The notes under the pieces are model-generated. The model did no database searches and was not told where the DNA came from. It worked only from the letters and a program-made list of their open reading frames with translations. A DNA stretch of 26,105 bases from JBCCMB01 sp039026555 (GTDB taxonomy: Bacteria > Pseudomonadota > Alphaproteobacteria > Caulobacterales > Hyphomonadaceae), in contig JBCCMB010000025.1 of NCBI GenBank assembly GCA_039026555.1, forward strand, positions 1 to 26,105, in the 5' to 3' direction. Below, one piece after another: positions 8,552 through 16,220 of this stretch. Positions within the stretch are counted from its first letter, which is position 1. Every line of letters starts with the position of its first letter. The translations under genes and the position numbers were made by a program.

Positions 8552-8912
8552 CCGAAGCGCCCTCCTTTCACCCAAACGTCGGGCGGCCTCGCCCAACGCT
8601 TTGACGAGCTCAGCCCGTCGCTTCTTCATTGTTGTTAGCAGGGCAAGCCCGCTCTTTCTTATTTATTGCTCATCCCCGCGAATGGAACGAAAGATCGCAG
8701 GCGACTTCAGTCATTTATCAGTCGTCATAGCACAAACAGGGTTAAAAAACCGGCGCCGAAAGGTAAACCAAACCCTGTGATTTTCGCGGCCTCCATACAG
8801 CTAAACACTCTGTTTAGTTGATATGTGATCACCCGACGCGTAGTTGCATTGCAAATGGATCGCAATGGACCGAGTGTCGCACGCGATGTAATCCCCATCG
8901 AAGGACCTAGGC
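8552..8912. other. Divergent intergenic region, RND adaptor / fpr
   Basis: About 360 bases separate the adaptor (leftward) from fpr (rightward). No regulator gene (TetR, MarR or LysR) is encoded here or next to the pump. Two symmetric sequences, at 8798-8820 and 8825-8832, lie on the fpr side and are listed separately. Near 8638-8655 the plus strand reads GGG-CAAG-CCC flanked by AGC/GCT and followed by a T-rich run, a weak terminator-like hairpin with no gene upstream on that strand. Confidence 0.5.
8798..8832. promoter_or_regulatory. Operator-like inverted repeats upstream of fpr
   Basis: Two adjacent symmetric elements lie 80-115 bases before the fpr start. The first (8801-8817) is CTAAAC-ACTCT-GTTTAG, a perfect 6-bp inverted repeat that extends to 8 of 9 matched pairs over 8798-8820. 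The second is the perfect 8-mer GTGATCAC at 8825-8832. Symmetry, spacing and position suggest binding sites for dimeric regulators of fpr, or of the divergent RND operon. No family-specific consensus (SoxR, FNR, CRP) fits well, so the regulator is not named. Confidence 0.4.
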
Positions 8913-9728
8913 ATGGACGCCATATCACCACAAGCAAAGCCGCCAGTAAAATCCGCTAACGGTCCAACTGAAGAAACCGTTTTATCCGTTCGCCATTGGA
9001 CAGATAGGCTCTTCTCTTTCCGCATGACGAGGCCTCAGAGCTTTAGATTTCGCTCCGGTGAGTTTGTGATGATCGGGCTTTGGAAAGATGATGGCCGACC
9101 GCTTCTACGCGCCTATTCTGTGGCGAGCCCGTCATGGGATGAGGAGTTGGAGTTCTTCTCCATCAAAGTGTCGGACGGCCCCCTCACCTCACGGCTCCAA
9201 AAAATCCAGCCTGGCGATAAGGTGCTGCTTGGAAGAAAACCGACCGGGACGCTGGTGCTTGATGCGCTGACGCCGGGCAAGCGCTTATACCTTTTCTCCA
9301 CCGGCACCGGGTTTGCGCCGTTCGCCAGCGTGATCCGCGACCCGGAAACCTATGACCGGTATGAGAAGATCATCCTCACACACACCTGCCGCGAGCGCGC
9401 CGAACTCGACTATGGGCTTGAGCTGGTCAATTCCTTGCGCGACGATCCGCTAGTTGGCGAAATGGTCGGCGACAAGCTGGTCCACTACACCTCGCTCACG
9501 CGCGAAGATTACCCGGTTCGCGGTCGCATCACCCATCTCATCGAAAGCGGACAATTGTTCGAAGACCTCGGCGTGGAGCCACTCAACCCGGAGACCGACC
9601 GAGTGATGATTTGCGGATCGATGGAGATGATCTCCGATACGAAAGCCTTGGTGGAAAAGTCTGGATTGACGGAAGGCTCTAACGCCGCGCCAGCCGAATT
9701 CGTCGTTGAGAAAGCTTTCGCAGGCTGA
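8913..9728 (+). CDS. fpr: Ferredoxin/flavodoxin--NADP(+) reductase
   Basis: FAD enzyme exchanging electrons between NADPH and ferredoxin or flavodoxin in the cytoplasm; the bacterial Fpr class supplies reductant for oxidative-stress defence and Fe-S metabolism. It has 271 residues. The FAD site RAYS is at 66-69, followed by EFFSIKVSDGPLTSRL. The NADP-binding loop STGTGFAPFAS is at 129-139, and THTCRERAELDYG and CGSMEMI follow. The C-terminus FVVEKAFAG resembles the subclass II bacterial enzymes, which lack the plant-type terminal tyrosine. AAGGA (8901-8905) lies 7 nt before the ATG. It is transcribed in the same direction as acs, 105 bases away, with a hairpin between, and divergently from the RND operon across an operator-like region. 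Confidence 0.96.
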   Translation: MDAISPQAKPPVKSANGPTEETVLSVRHWTDRLFSFRMTRPQSFRFRSGEFVMIGLWKDDGRPLLRAYSVASPSWDEELEFFSIKVSDGPLTSRLQKIQPGDKVLLGRKPTGTLVLDALTPGKRLYLFSTGTGFAPFASVIRDPETYDRYEKIILTHTCRERAELDYGLELVNSLRDDPLVGEMVGDKLVHYTSLTREDYPVRGRITHLIESGQLFEDLGVEPLNPETDRVMICGSMEMISDTKALVEKSGLTEGSNAAPAEFVVEKAFAG

Positions 9729-9786
9729 TTTGCCGGGCTTTGCGCTTCCCCTAGTTTAGGTTTTACAGTTTCTAGACAAGAAGACG

Positions 9787-9809
9787 AAGGCCGCCCGAGA
9801 TGCGGCCTT
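9787..9809 (+). other. Hairpin between fpr and acs
   Basis: AAGGCCGC at 9787-9794 and GCGGCCTT at 9802-9809 form a perfect 8-bp stem with a 7-nt loop. No U-tract follows, so it is a poor intrinsic terminator for fpr. It ends 24 bases before the acs ATG and just upstream of the GGGGAG ribosome site (9816-9821). It could end fpr transcripts, protect a processed 3' end, or be part of the acs leader. Confidence 0.45.
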
Positions 9810-9833
9810 AAAGACGGGGAGCGAATAAGCCCT

Positions 9834-11777
9834 ATGGCGAACGAGACAGTTTATCCGGCGCCCGACGCGATCGCGGCGTCGGCGCACGCCGACGCGAAAA
9901 CCTATCAAGAGATGTACAAGGAATCTCTAGAGGATCCGGATCGCTTCTGGAGCCGCGAAGCCAAACGTCTCGACTGGATCAAGCCGTTTGGCCAGGTCAA
10001 AGACGTCTCTTGGGCCAAAGAAGACCTCCATGTGAGATGGTTCGCCGACGGCGCTCTCAATGTTTCGGCCAATTGCATCGACCGCCATCTGCCGGAACGC
10101 GCGGACCAAACGGCGATCATCTTCGAGGGCGACGAGCCCGACACATGCAAAAACATTACTTATTCAGAGCTTTACAGCCATGTTTGCCGCTTCGCGAACG
10201 TGCTGAAGGCGCGCGGCGTCAAAAAGGGCGATCGCATCACGATCTACATGCCGATGATCGCCGAAGCGGCTTACGCAATGTTGGCGTGCGCCCGGATCGG
10301 GGCCGTTCATTCGGTTGTTTTCGGCGGCTTTTCGCCCGACGCTTTGGCCGGCCGCATTCTGGATTGTCAATCAAACGTCGTCATCACTGCGGACGAAGGC
10401 GTGCGGGGCGGCCGTATCATTCCGCTCAAAAACAATGTCGACAAAGCGCTGGAGCAATGCCCTGACGTCGCAAGCGTGATCGTCATCAATAGAACCGGGG
10501 CGGATGTCGTCATGCAAGACGGCCGCGACATCGCCTATGATGAGATCGCCCAAACGGTATCGGACGATTGTCCTTATGAGGAAATGAATGCGGAGGACCC
10601 GCTCTTCATTCTCTATACGTCTGGGTCAACCGGCAAACCGAAAGGCGTCTTGCACACCTCCGGCGGATATCTGGTATGGGCGTCGATGACGCATGAATAC
10701 GTGTTCGACTACAAGGACGGCGATGTTTATTGGTGCAGCGCCGACGTCGGCTGGGTCACGGGGCACACCTATATCGTATACGGCCCGCTTGCGAACGGCG
10801 CGACGACCTTGATGTTTGAGGGCGTCCCGACTTATCCGGACGCCTCGCGATTTTGGCGGGTCATCGACAAGCACAACGTCAATATCTTCTACACCGCGCC
10901 GACCGCGATCCGAGCGTTGATGCGCGAGGGCGAAGAACCGGTTAAAGCCACGTCGCGCAAAAGCTTGAAACTTCTAGGGTCCGTCGGCGAACCCATCAAT
11001 CCCGAGGCTTGGGAATGGTATCATCGCGTGGTCGGCGAGCAGCGCTGTCCGATTGTCGACACCTGGTGGCAAACTGAAACCGGCGGCGCGATGATCACCC
11101 CACTTCCTGGGGCGACGGCCCTCAAGCCGGGCTCCGCCACTCTGCCGTTTTTCGGTATCGAACCGCAATTGGTGGATGCGGAAGGCCAGGTGCTGGAGGG
11201 CGCAACCGACGGCAATCTAGTCATCACCGGGTCTTGGCCCGGTCAGATGCGCACAGTCTATGGCGACCATCAGCGCTTTATCGAAACGTATTTCTCCGCC
11301 TATCCAGGCAAATACTTCACGGGCGATGGGGCGCGGCGCGATGAAGACGGCTATTTCTGGATCACCGGGCGCGTGGACGACGTCATAAACGTCTCAGGGC
11401 ACCGCATGGGTACGGCGGAGGTGGAAAGCGCGCTCGTCGCGCACGCCGCCGTCGCCGAGGCCGCCGTCGTCGGATATCCGCACGATGTAAAAGGCCAAGG
11501 CATCTACGCCTATGTTACATTGACAGCCGGCGTCGAAGCGACAGAAGACCTGCGCCAAGACCTCGTCAAATGGGTGCGTACGGAGATAGGCCCGATCGCA
11601 TCGCCCGATTTGGTCCAATGGGCGCCCGGCCTACCGAAAACGCGATCCGGCAAGATTATGCGCCGGATTTTACGCAAAATCGCCGAAAACGAATTTTCCA
11701 ATCTCGGCGACACGTCCACGCTGGCGGAACCCGAAGTAGTCGATGATCTCATCGACAATCGGATGAACCGAGCCTGA
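9834..11777 (+). CDS. acs: Acetyl-coenzyme A synthetase
   Basis: AMP-forming acetate-CoA ligase, converting acetate, ATP and CoA to acetyl-CoA. Its 647 residues are close to the 652 of E. coli Acs. In order it shows the P-loop YTSGSTGKPKG at 261-271, the TWWQTETGG motif at 410-418, YFTGDGARRDEDGYFWITGRVDDVINVSGHR at about 494-523 containing the hinge region, and PKTRSGKIMRR at 601-611. In that last motif K607 is the catalytic lysine that is reversibly acetylated in characterised Acs enzymes. The N-terminal ACAS_N region is complete. The ATG has GGGGAG 12 nt upstream, a long spacing. The stop lies 2 bases from the end of the convergent hybrid kinase gene and no terminator separates them, so opposing transcription probably overlaps. 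Confidence 0.97.
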   Translation: MANETVYPAPDAIAASAHADAKTYQEMYKESLEDPDRFWSREAKRLDWIKPFGQVKDVSWAKEDLHVRWFADGALNVSANCIDRHLPERADQTAIIFEGDEPDTCKNITYSELYSHVCRFANVLKARGVKKGDRITIYMPMIAEAAYAMLACARIGAVHSVVFGGFSPDALAGRILDCQSNVVITADEGVRGGRIIPLKNNVDKALEQCPDVASVIVINRTGADVVMQDGRDIAYDEIAQTVSDDCPYEEMNAEDPLFILYTSGSTGKPKGVLHTSGGYLVWASMTHEYVFDYKDGDVYWCSADVGWVTGHTYIVYGPLANGATTLMFEGVPTYPDASRFWRVIDKHNVNIFYTAPTAIRALMREGEEPVKATSRKSLKLLGSVGEPINPEAWEWYHRVVGEQRCPIVDTWWQTETGGAMITPLPGATALKPGSATLPFFGIEPQLVDAEGQVLEGATDGNLVITGSWPGQMRTVYGDHQRFIETYFSAYPGKYFTGDGARRDEDGYFWITGRVDDVINVSGHRMGTAEVESALVAHAAVAEAAVVGYPHDVKGQGIYAYVTLTAGVEATEDLRQDLVKWVRTEIGPIASPDLVQWAPGLPKTRSGKIMRRILRKIAENEFSNLGDTSTLAEPEVVDDLIDNRMNRA

Positions 11778-11779
11778 GG

Positions 11780-14524
11780 CTACGCCGCCAATACCGATGC
11801 GCCCGGCCGAACCAACCGGGCGATCGCTTCAAACAAAGCCTCTTGAACGATCGGCTTTGCGATATGCGCATCGCATCCGGCGTCTTCGGCTTGCGCAACA
11901 TGAACATCCGTCGCGTTCGCCGAGACCGCGATAATGGGCAATCTGGGCAGGTTTTCCGCTGTTTCCCAGGCGCGAATCGCGCGTGTCGCGGCGACACCGT
12001 CCATAATCGGCATTTGCAGATCCATCAGAACGATGTCGTAATCTGTACGCTGAACAGCGGCGACGGCGTCTTCGCCGTTTTCAACGAAATCGACACGCGC
12101 GTTCGCCTGATCCATTAAAAGCTCAAGAACGCGTTGGTTCATCGGATTGTCTTCCGCCGCTAAGACGGACAAGCCCTCTAGCGAGGTTTCGGTGGACAAG
12201 TCTTCCGCTTCGACGATCTGCGTGGGCGCCAGATCTGCGATCCGGTCGCGGGTCAGGGGCAATTCGACGGTGAAGACCGACCCTTCGCCCGGCGTGGATG
12301 TGGCGATGATATCGCCCTTCATCAATTCGATAAGCTTCTTGACGATGGCGAGCCCCAACCCGGCGCCGCCATAACGGCGCGTGGCGCTGGCGTCCCCCTG
12401 CGAAAACCGCTTGAACAAATCGTCGCTTTGCTCAGGCTCAAATCCAATACCCGTGTCGGACACGCTGAGCGTCATCATCGCGACGCCCTCATGGCTTTCT
12501 TCAATCTCAGCCTCAACGCGGATATCGCCCGAATTCGTAAACTTAACAGCGTTGGTCAACAGATTGCTGAGCACCTGCCCTATTCTAACGGAATCCCCAC
12601 GGAAAACCCCTTCCACGCTGGGCGCGATATCTTGCACAAGGCGCAAGCCCTTCGCGCGCGCGCGCGTTTCGGCGACCAAGCAGGCCGCCATAATGGTCTC
12701 CCGCAAATCAAAGGGCCGCATATCGAACTCGACCTGCTCAGCCTCCAATCGTGCAAATTCTAAGAGATCATCCATCAGCCGCAGCAGGATTTTTCCCGAC
12801 GTGGTGATCAGCCCCGTCATCTCGTTTTGTTTGTCTGAAAGGTCGGTTTTCGACAGCACTTCGGCCACCGCCAGAACACCGTTCATTGGCGTTCTTATCT
12901 CATGGCTCATATTGGCGAGAAACTCAGATTTTGCGGCGTTCGCGGCGCGGGCGCGCTCCTCCGCCTCCAAGGCTTTCAGCTCAACCCGCTTACGATCAGA
13001 TATGTCTTTTATGGCGCCGACGAGACGGCGGGGCTTGCCATTGTCCTTCATTTCCATGCGCGCCACAGACGAGACCCAAATGGTCCGACCGACCGCGTTG
13101 GTCATGCGGTGTTCGCAGCGATATGGCGTTCCTGTTGAGATGTGGCGGTCCCATTGCGCGCGCGCTTCGTCCACGTCTGAGGGATGGATGACTTTCCACA
13201 TCCCGTCCTCGAAGAATTCATAGCTCGGCTCGTCGGCGCAAAACCCAGCCCAATCGCCTTCAACGCTAAAATCGCCGCGCTCGAAGTTCAGCTCCCAGAC
13301 GACCATGGAGGACAGTCCCAAGCCAAAACTCATACGATCCCGGCTGGTCTCAATCTCGTTGCGGGCCTGCACTAGGTCGGTGACATCCTTTTTGGTGAAA
13401 ATCGTGCCCGCAATTGCGCCTGAAGCATCTCGCCAGGCCGTTGAGGACCACCGAATCCAGGCGGTGCGATTTTTGGGAAGCTCCACTTTTTCGGCGTCGG
13501 CGTAGCAAAGCTCGCCGGTCAATGATTTTCGATGCGCTTCGCGCCAAACCTCCGGCAGCCAGGGAGTGACCTCAATCGAGCGCCGACCGATCAAATCGTC
13601 TCGGGCCCAACCGCCCTCTTCCAGCCAAAGATCGCTGACCATCAAGAAGCGCATGTCGCGATCGAACATCGCAACCGCCATAGGCGATGCTTCCATAAAT
13701 CCGCGGACGCTGGATTGCGTTTCAAGAGCTTCCTGCAACGCTTTCGCGCTGCCTGTCTTGTCCACCGCAACGCCCTGCATCGCGGTGATACGGCCAAAAG
13801 CGTCTTGAGACGGCGATCCCGCCATCTCTACGATGATCTGCTGACCGTCTGCGTTTGTGGATCGGTAGGTGCAGGACATTTCCGCGCCGTCGCGAAATCC
13901 GAACAACATCAAATCCCGGACGCGATCGCGATCCTCAGGATCGATCATTTCCAGGAAGGCGTCCAATTGGGGCGGCGGCTGCGACGGATCTAAGCCGTGA
14001 ATGCGATAGAGGCCCGGCGACCATTCGCTTTCATAATCCGGCGTGATGCGCCAATGGCCGATGCCAGCCAATTCTTCAAGCGCCGTCTTATTGACGTCGA
14101 TATCGGCGCGCTCGCGGTCCAGCTCTTGTTGCTGCGTTAGGTCGCGGCCGATGAACAAAACGCCGCCATCGGGCGCGGCCGTAAACTCAGCCGACACCAA
14201 ACATTCGTCGCGGCCGATTTGAAACCGGAGATCAAGCCGCTGAACCGGCCCATCGACAGTGGCCTGTTCTAAAGCGTCCAGCGCGGCTTCACGCGATTCA
14301 GCGTCGAGATAGGATAGAAGCGACGCATCGCCCGCCCCGCTGGCGGGGCCGACAAACCGACGAAACGCCATATTGGCTCTGCGCACAGCCCCGCGCTTGT
14401 CCAATATCGCGAACAAGTCGTTGACTGCGTTGAAAAAATACTCCAGCGCCGCGACATCTTTGCGCCCCTCGATAGCGCCCGTATTTTGTCGCGACGAATG
14501 TTGGGGATTCTCGTCCAAAGCCAT
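11780..14524 (-). CDS. Soluble multi-PAS hybrid histidine kinase
   Basis: Two-component sensor of 914 residues from ATG 14524 with no membrane segment, so a cytoplasmic sensor. About four PAS-like units are seen at roughly 25-130, 150-255, 270-385 and 395-515; the second and fourth have PAC-like ends (AVDKT, AIKDISDRKR). Then come a coiled linker, a HisKA domain with SHEIRTPMNG (H541), and an ATPase domain with N-box NLLTNAVKF, G1 DTGIGF and G2 GGAGLGL. A C-terminal receiver at about 785-905 has AEDNPMNQ and IVLMDLQMPIMDG (phospho-acceptor D835). It lacks an Hpt domain, so a separate phosphotransfer partner is expected. The frame extends to a TTG at 14584 without a better ribosome site; the start is therefore uncertain by 20 codons. 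The signal sensed and the target are unknown. SelO lies upstream on the same strand, about 90 bases away. Confidence 0.94.
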   Translation of the reverse strand: MALDENPQHSSRQNTGAIEGRKDVAALEYFFNAVNDLFAILDKRGAVRRANMAFRRFVGPASGAGDASLLSYLDAESREAALDALEQATVDGPVQRLDLRFQIGRDECLVSAEFTAAPDGGVLFIGRDLTQQQELDRERADIDVNKTALEELAGIGHWRITPDYESEWSPGLYRIHGLDPSQPPPQLDAFLEMIDPEDRDRVRDLMLFGFRDGAEMSCTYRSTNADGQQIIVEMAGSPSQDAFGRITAMQGVAVDKTGSAKALQEALETQSSVRGFMEASPMAVAMFDRDMRFLMVSDLWLEEGGWARDDLIGRRSIEVTPWLPEVWREAHRKSLTGELCYADAEKVELPKNRTAWIRWSSTAWRDASGAIAGTIFTKKDVTDLVQARNEIETSRDRMSFGLGLSSMVVWELNFERGDFSVEGDWAGFCADEPSYEFFEDGMWKVIHPSDVDEARAQWDRHISTGTPYRCEHRMTNAVGRTIWVSSVARMEMKDNGKPRRLVGAIKDISDRKRVELKALEAEERARAANAAKSEFLANMSHEIRTPMNGVLAVAEVLSKTDLSDKQNEMTGLITTSGKILLRLMDDLLEFARLEAEQVEFDMRPFDLRETIMAACLVAETRARAKGLRLVQDIAPSVEGVFRGDSVRIGQVLSNLLTNAVKFTNSGDIRVEAEIEESHEGVAMMTLSVSDTGIGFEPEQSDDLFKRFSQGDASATRRYGGAGLGLAIVKKLIELMKGDIIATSTPGEGSVFTVELPLTRDRIADLAPTQIVEAEDLSTETSLEGLSVLAAEDNPMNQRVLELLMDQANARVDFVENGEDAVAAVQRTDYDIVLMDLQMPIMDGVAATRAIRAWETAENLPRLPIIAVSANATDVHVAQAEDAGCDAHIAKPIVQEALFEAIARLVRPGASVLAA

Positions 14525-14613
14525 GGAATCGCGGAAACTCAAACCATTTCGTCGGCTCCCAATGTCCTCGGCAATGGTTAACAAACTAGGCGCAGCCGAA
14601 AACGCGACTCAGA

Positions 14614-16062
14614 TCACTCCGGAAATGGTTTTGGGGTCAGACCAAACGCTGTCCTCGCTGCGTCTATGGCGTCAAGTTTGCTCTCAAACGCGCTCCAATC
14701 ATCATTCGTGTCGATCGCCGCCCATATCGCCTCAATCTCGTCGATCTCAAGAGTCTGAGGCCGTTCATGCTGGAAATGCTCGTCATCGAGCCGCTCCGGC
14801 CTTATAGGCGTCCGCCGCATCAACCCAGCTTTCAGGCTTGAGAATGATGAATCCTCATAAAGCGCAGCGGCGGGAGACGACGTCGCACGCGCGGCGCTCG
14901 CGGGGCCGCAAAACCAATCAAAAAAGAGTTGCGACCACCCGATTTGGCTTTTCGTCATCCAGCTGAACAGGTCTTGCATGAAGCTCGTATCGTCATCGAT
15001 ATTTGTCCGTGCGACCCCCAACCGCTCGAAGATCCGGCTCCGAAACGCGGCGGCGTAGGCGGCGGTGTAGGTTTGCAATACTGGCTCGAGCTTTTCCGGC
15101 GCGCAGACCAAGGTCAGACATCCGGCCAATTGTTGGAGATTCCAAAGCGCGCGGGTCGGTTGCCGCCCAAACCGATAAAGCCCCTCGCTGTCAAAATACG
15201 CGGCCACGAAATTCGGATCCGACGTCGGCAAAAATCGGTAGGGGCCATAATCGAAGCTTTCTCCGGTCACGACCATATTGTCTGTGTTGAGCACGCCATG
15301 GACAAAACCGGCGATCATCCAGCTCGCCGCAAGACTTGCGGTCGCAGCGACAACCTCCGTCAAAAGCGCTGCAGCCGCGTCATCCAAATCCTCGCGCGCC
15401 GCAGTGGGGAAGTAACACTCGATGCAGTATCGGACCAAGGCTTCAATTCCCTCGCGGTCGTCCAGATAAGCCAGGCGTTGGAACGTTCCGAACCGGATGT
15501 GCGAATGCTGCAATCGCACCAGGACGGCGGAGCGCGTGGGGCTCGGCTCGTCATTACGCTCCAAAGCCTCGCCGGTTTCGATGAGCGACAGTGTTTTAGA
15601 CGTGTAAACGCCCAACGCTTCTAACATCGACGTCGCCAACGCCTCTCGAACGCCGCCCTTTAAGGTCAATCGCCCATCGCCTGACCGGGAAAACGGCGTT
15701 CGCCCAGATCCTTTCGTGCCCAAATCTAACAAGCGTCCTGCATCATCGCGCATTTGGGCGTAAAGAAAGCCTCGGCCATCGCCGATTTCAGGATTGTAGA
15801 CACCGAATTGGTGGCCGTGATAGGCGAGCGCCAACGGCTTCTGCAAATTTCCCGGCAAAGGCTCAAAACGTCCAAATGCAGCCAGCCAGTCTTTTTCGCT
15901 CAGACCCGCCAATCCGATTTTGGTCGCCCAGCGCTGATTCCGATAGCGCAGCTGAGTTGTCGGAAAATTAGCCGGCGACACTGGAAACGCGATATCCGAC
16001 CCGACGTTTAGAATTTTAGTTTCCGGTACGTAAACCTCAGAAACGCCTTGGATATTCGCCAT
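14614..16062 (-). CDS. selO: Protein adenylyltransferase SelO (YdiU family)
   Basis: Pseudokinase-fold enzyme that transfers AMP from ATP to protein hydroxyls; bacterial SelO is reported to AMPylate redox-linked targets such as glutaredoxin. From ATG 16062 it has 482 residues, the usual length. Signature segments are ALAYHGHQFGVYNPEIGDGRG (about 78-98), LGTKGSGRTPFSRSGDGRLTLKGG (about 114-137), HGVLNTDN (255-262) and FDYGPYRFL (270-278). By alignment with the characterised enzyme, D261 would be the catalytic base and N262 and D271 would bind Mg2+. There is no selenocysteine or cysteine at the C-terminus, as expected for bacteria. The start is set by AAGAGG 6 nt upstream; an in-frame ATG 14 codons earlier (16104) lies in an inverted repeat and is less likely. 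It is divergent from the TonB-dependent receptor. Confidence 0.95.
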   Translation of the reverse strand: MANIQGVSEVYVPETKILNVGSDIAFPVSPANFPTTQLRYRNQRWATKIGLAGLSEKDWLAAFGRFEPLPGNLQKPLALAYHGHQFGVYNPEIGDGRGFLYAQMRDDAGRLLDLGTKGSGRTPFSRSGDGRLTLKGGVREALATSMLEALGVYTSKTLSLIETGEALERNDEPSPTRSAVLVRLQHSHIRFGTFQRLAYLDDREGIEALVRYCIECYFPTAAREDLDDAAAALLTEVVAATASLAASWMIAGFVHGVLNTDNMVVTGESFDYGPYRFLPTSDPNFVAAYFDSEGLYRFGRQPTRALWNLQQLAGCLTLVCAPEKLEPVLQTYTAAYAAAFRSRIFERLGVARTNIDDDTSFMQDLFSWMTKSQIGWSQLFFDWFCGPASAARATSSPAAALYEDSSFSSLKAGLMRRTPIRPERLDDEHFQHERPQTLEIDEIEAIWAAIDTNDDWSAFESKLDAIDAARTAFGLTPKPFPE

Positions 16063-16087
16063 CAAAGACCTCTTAAACCATCCTAAT

Positions 16088-16205
16088 TGTGGCAGTTCCG
16101 CCACATGTGCATGATGATTATTATTTAGGCGCCAAAACGCCTTGTCGCGCCCGCCAGCGCGCTATCTAACAACCAGATAGACAACGAGACGGGTTTTAGT
16201 ACCCG
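16088..16205. promoter_or_regulatory. selO / TonB-receptor divergent control region with several inverted repeats
   Basis: The 158-base gap between selO and the receptor carries four perfect inverted repeats. TGTGGC-N6-GCCACA is at 16088-16105, AGGCG-N6-CGCCT at 16127-16142, CTATCT-N7-AGATAG at 16162-16180 and CGGGT-N6-ACCCG at 16190-16205. The third is the most operator-like and sits where a receptor promoter would be expected. The fourth immediately precedes the receptor ribosome site and could fold in the mRNA leader. No Fur box or cobalamin riboswitch is recognised. Confidence 0.4.
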
Positions 16206-16220
16206 CAAAGGGAGAGCATT

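Noticed and set aside
8552..8629. Possible leader peptide or N-terminal extension of the RND adaptor
   Set aside because: ATG 8629 has no Shine-Dalgarno, whereas ATG 8551 has a near-perfect one; nothing in the 26 codons suggests an attenuating peptide.
8637..8660. Terminator-like hairpin with T-rich tail on the plus strand
   Set aside because: The stem is only GGG/CCC plus a bulged AGC/GCT, and there is no plus-strand gene upstream to terminate; an antisense RNA is possible but unsupported.
8818..8832. FNR/FixK-like box (TTGAT...ATCA) upstream of fpr
   Set aside because: The spacing between half sites is 5 rather than 4 and the second half is ATCAC, so it does not meet the consensus.
14582..14584. 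TTG start adding 20 codons to the hybrid kinase
   Set aside because: No ribosome site before it; ATG 14524 is equally compatible with the first PAS domain, so the ATG is preferred, although the choice is not certain.
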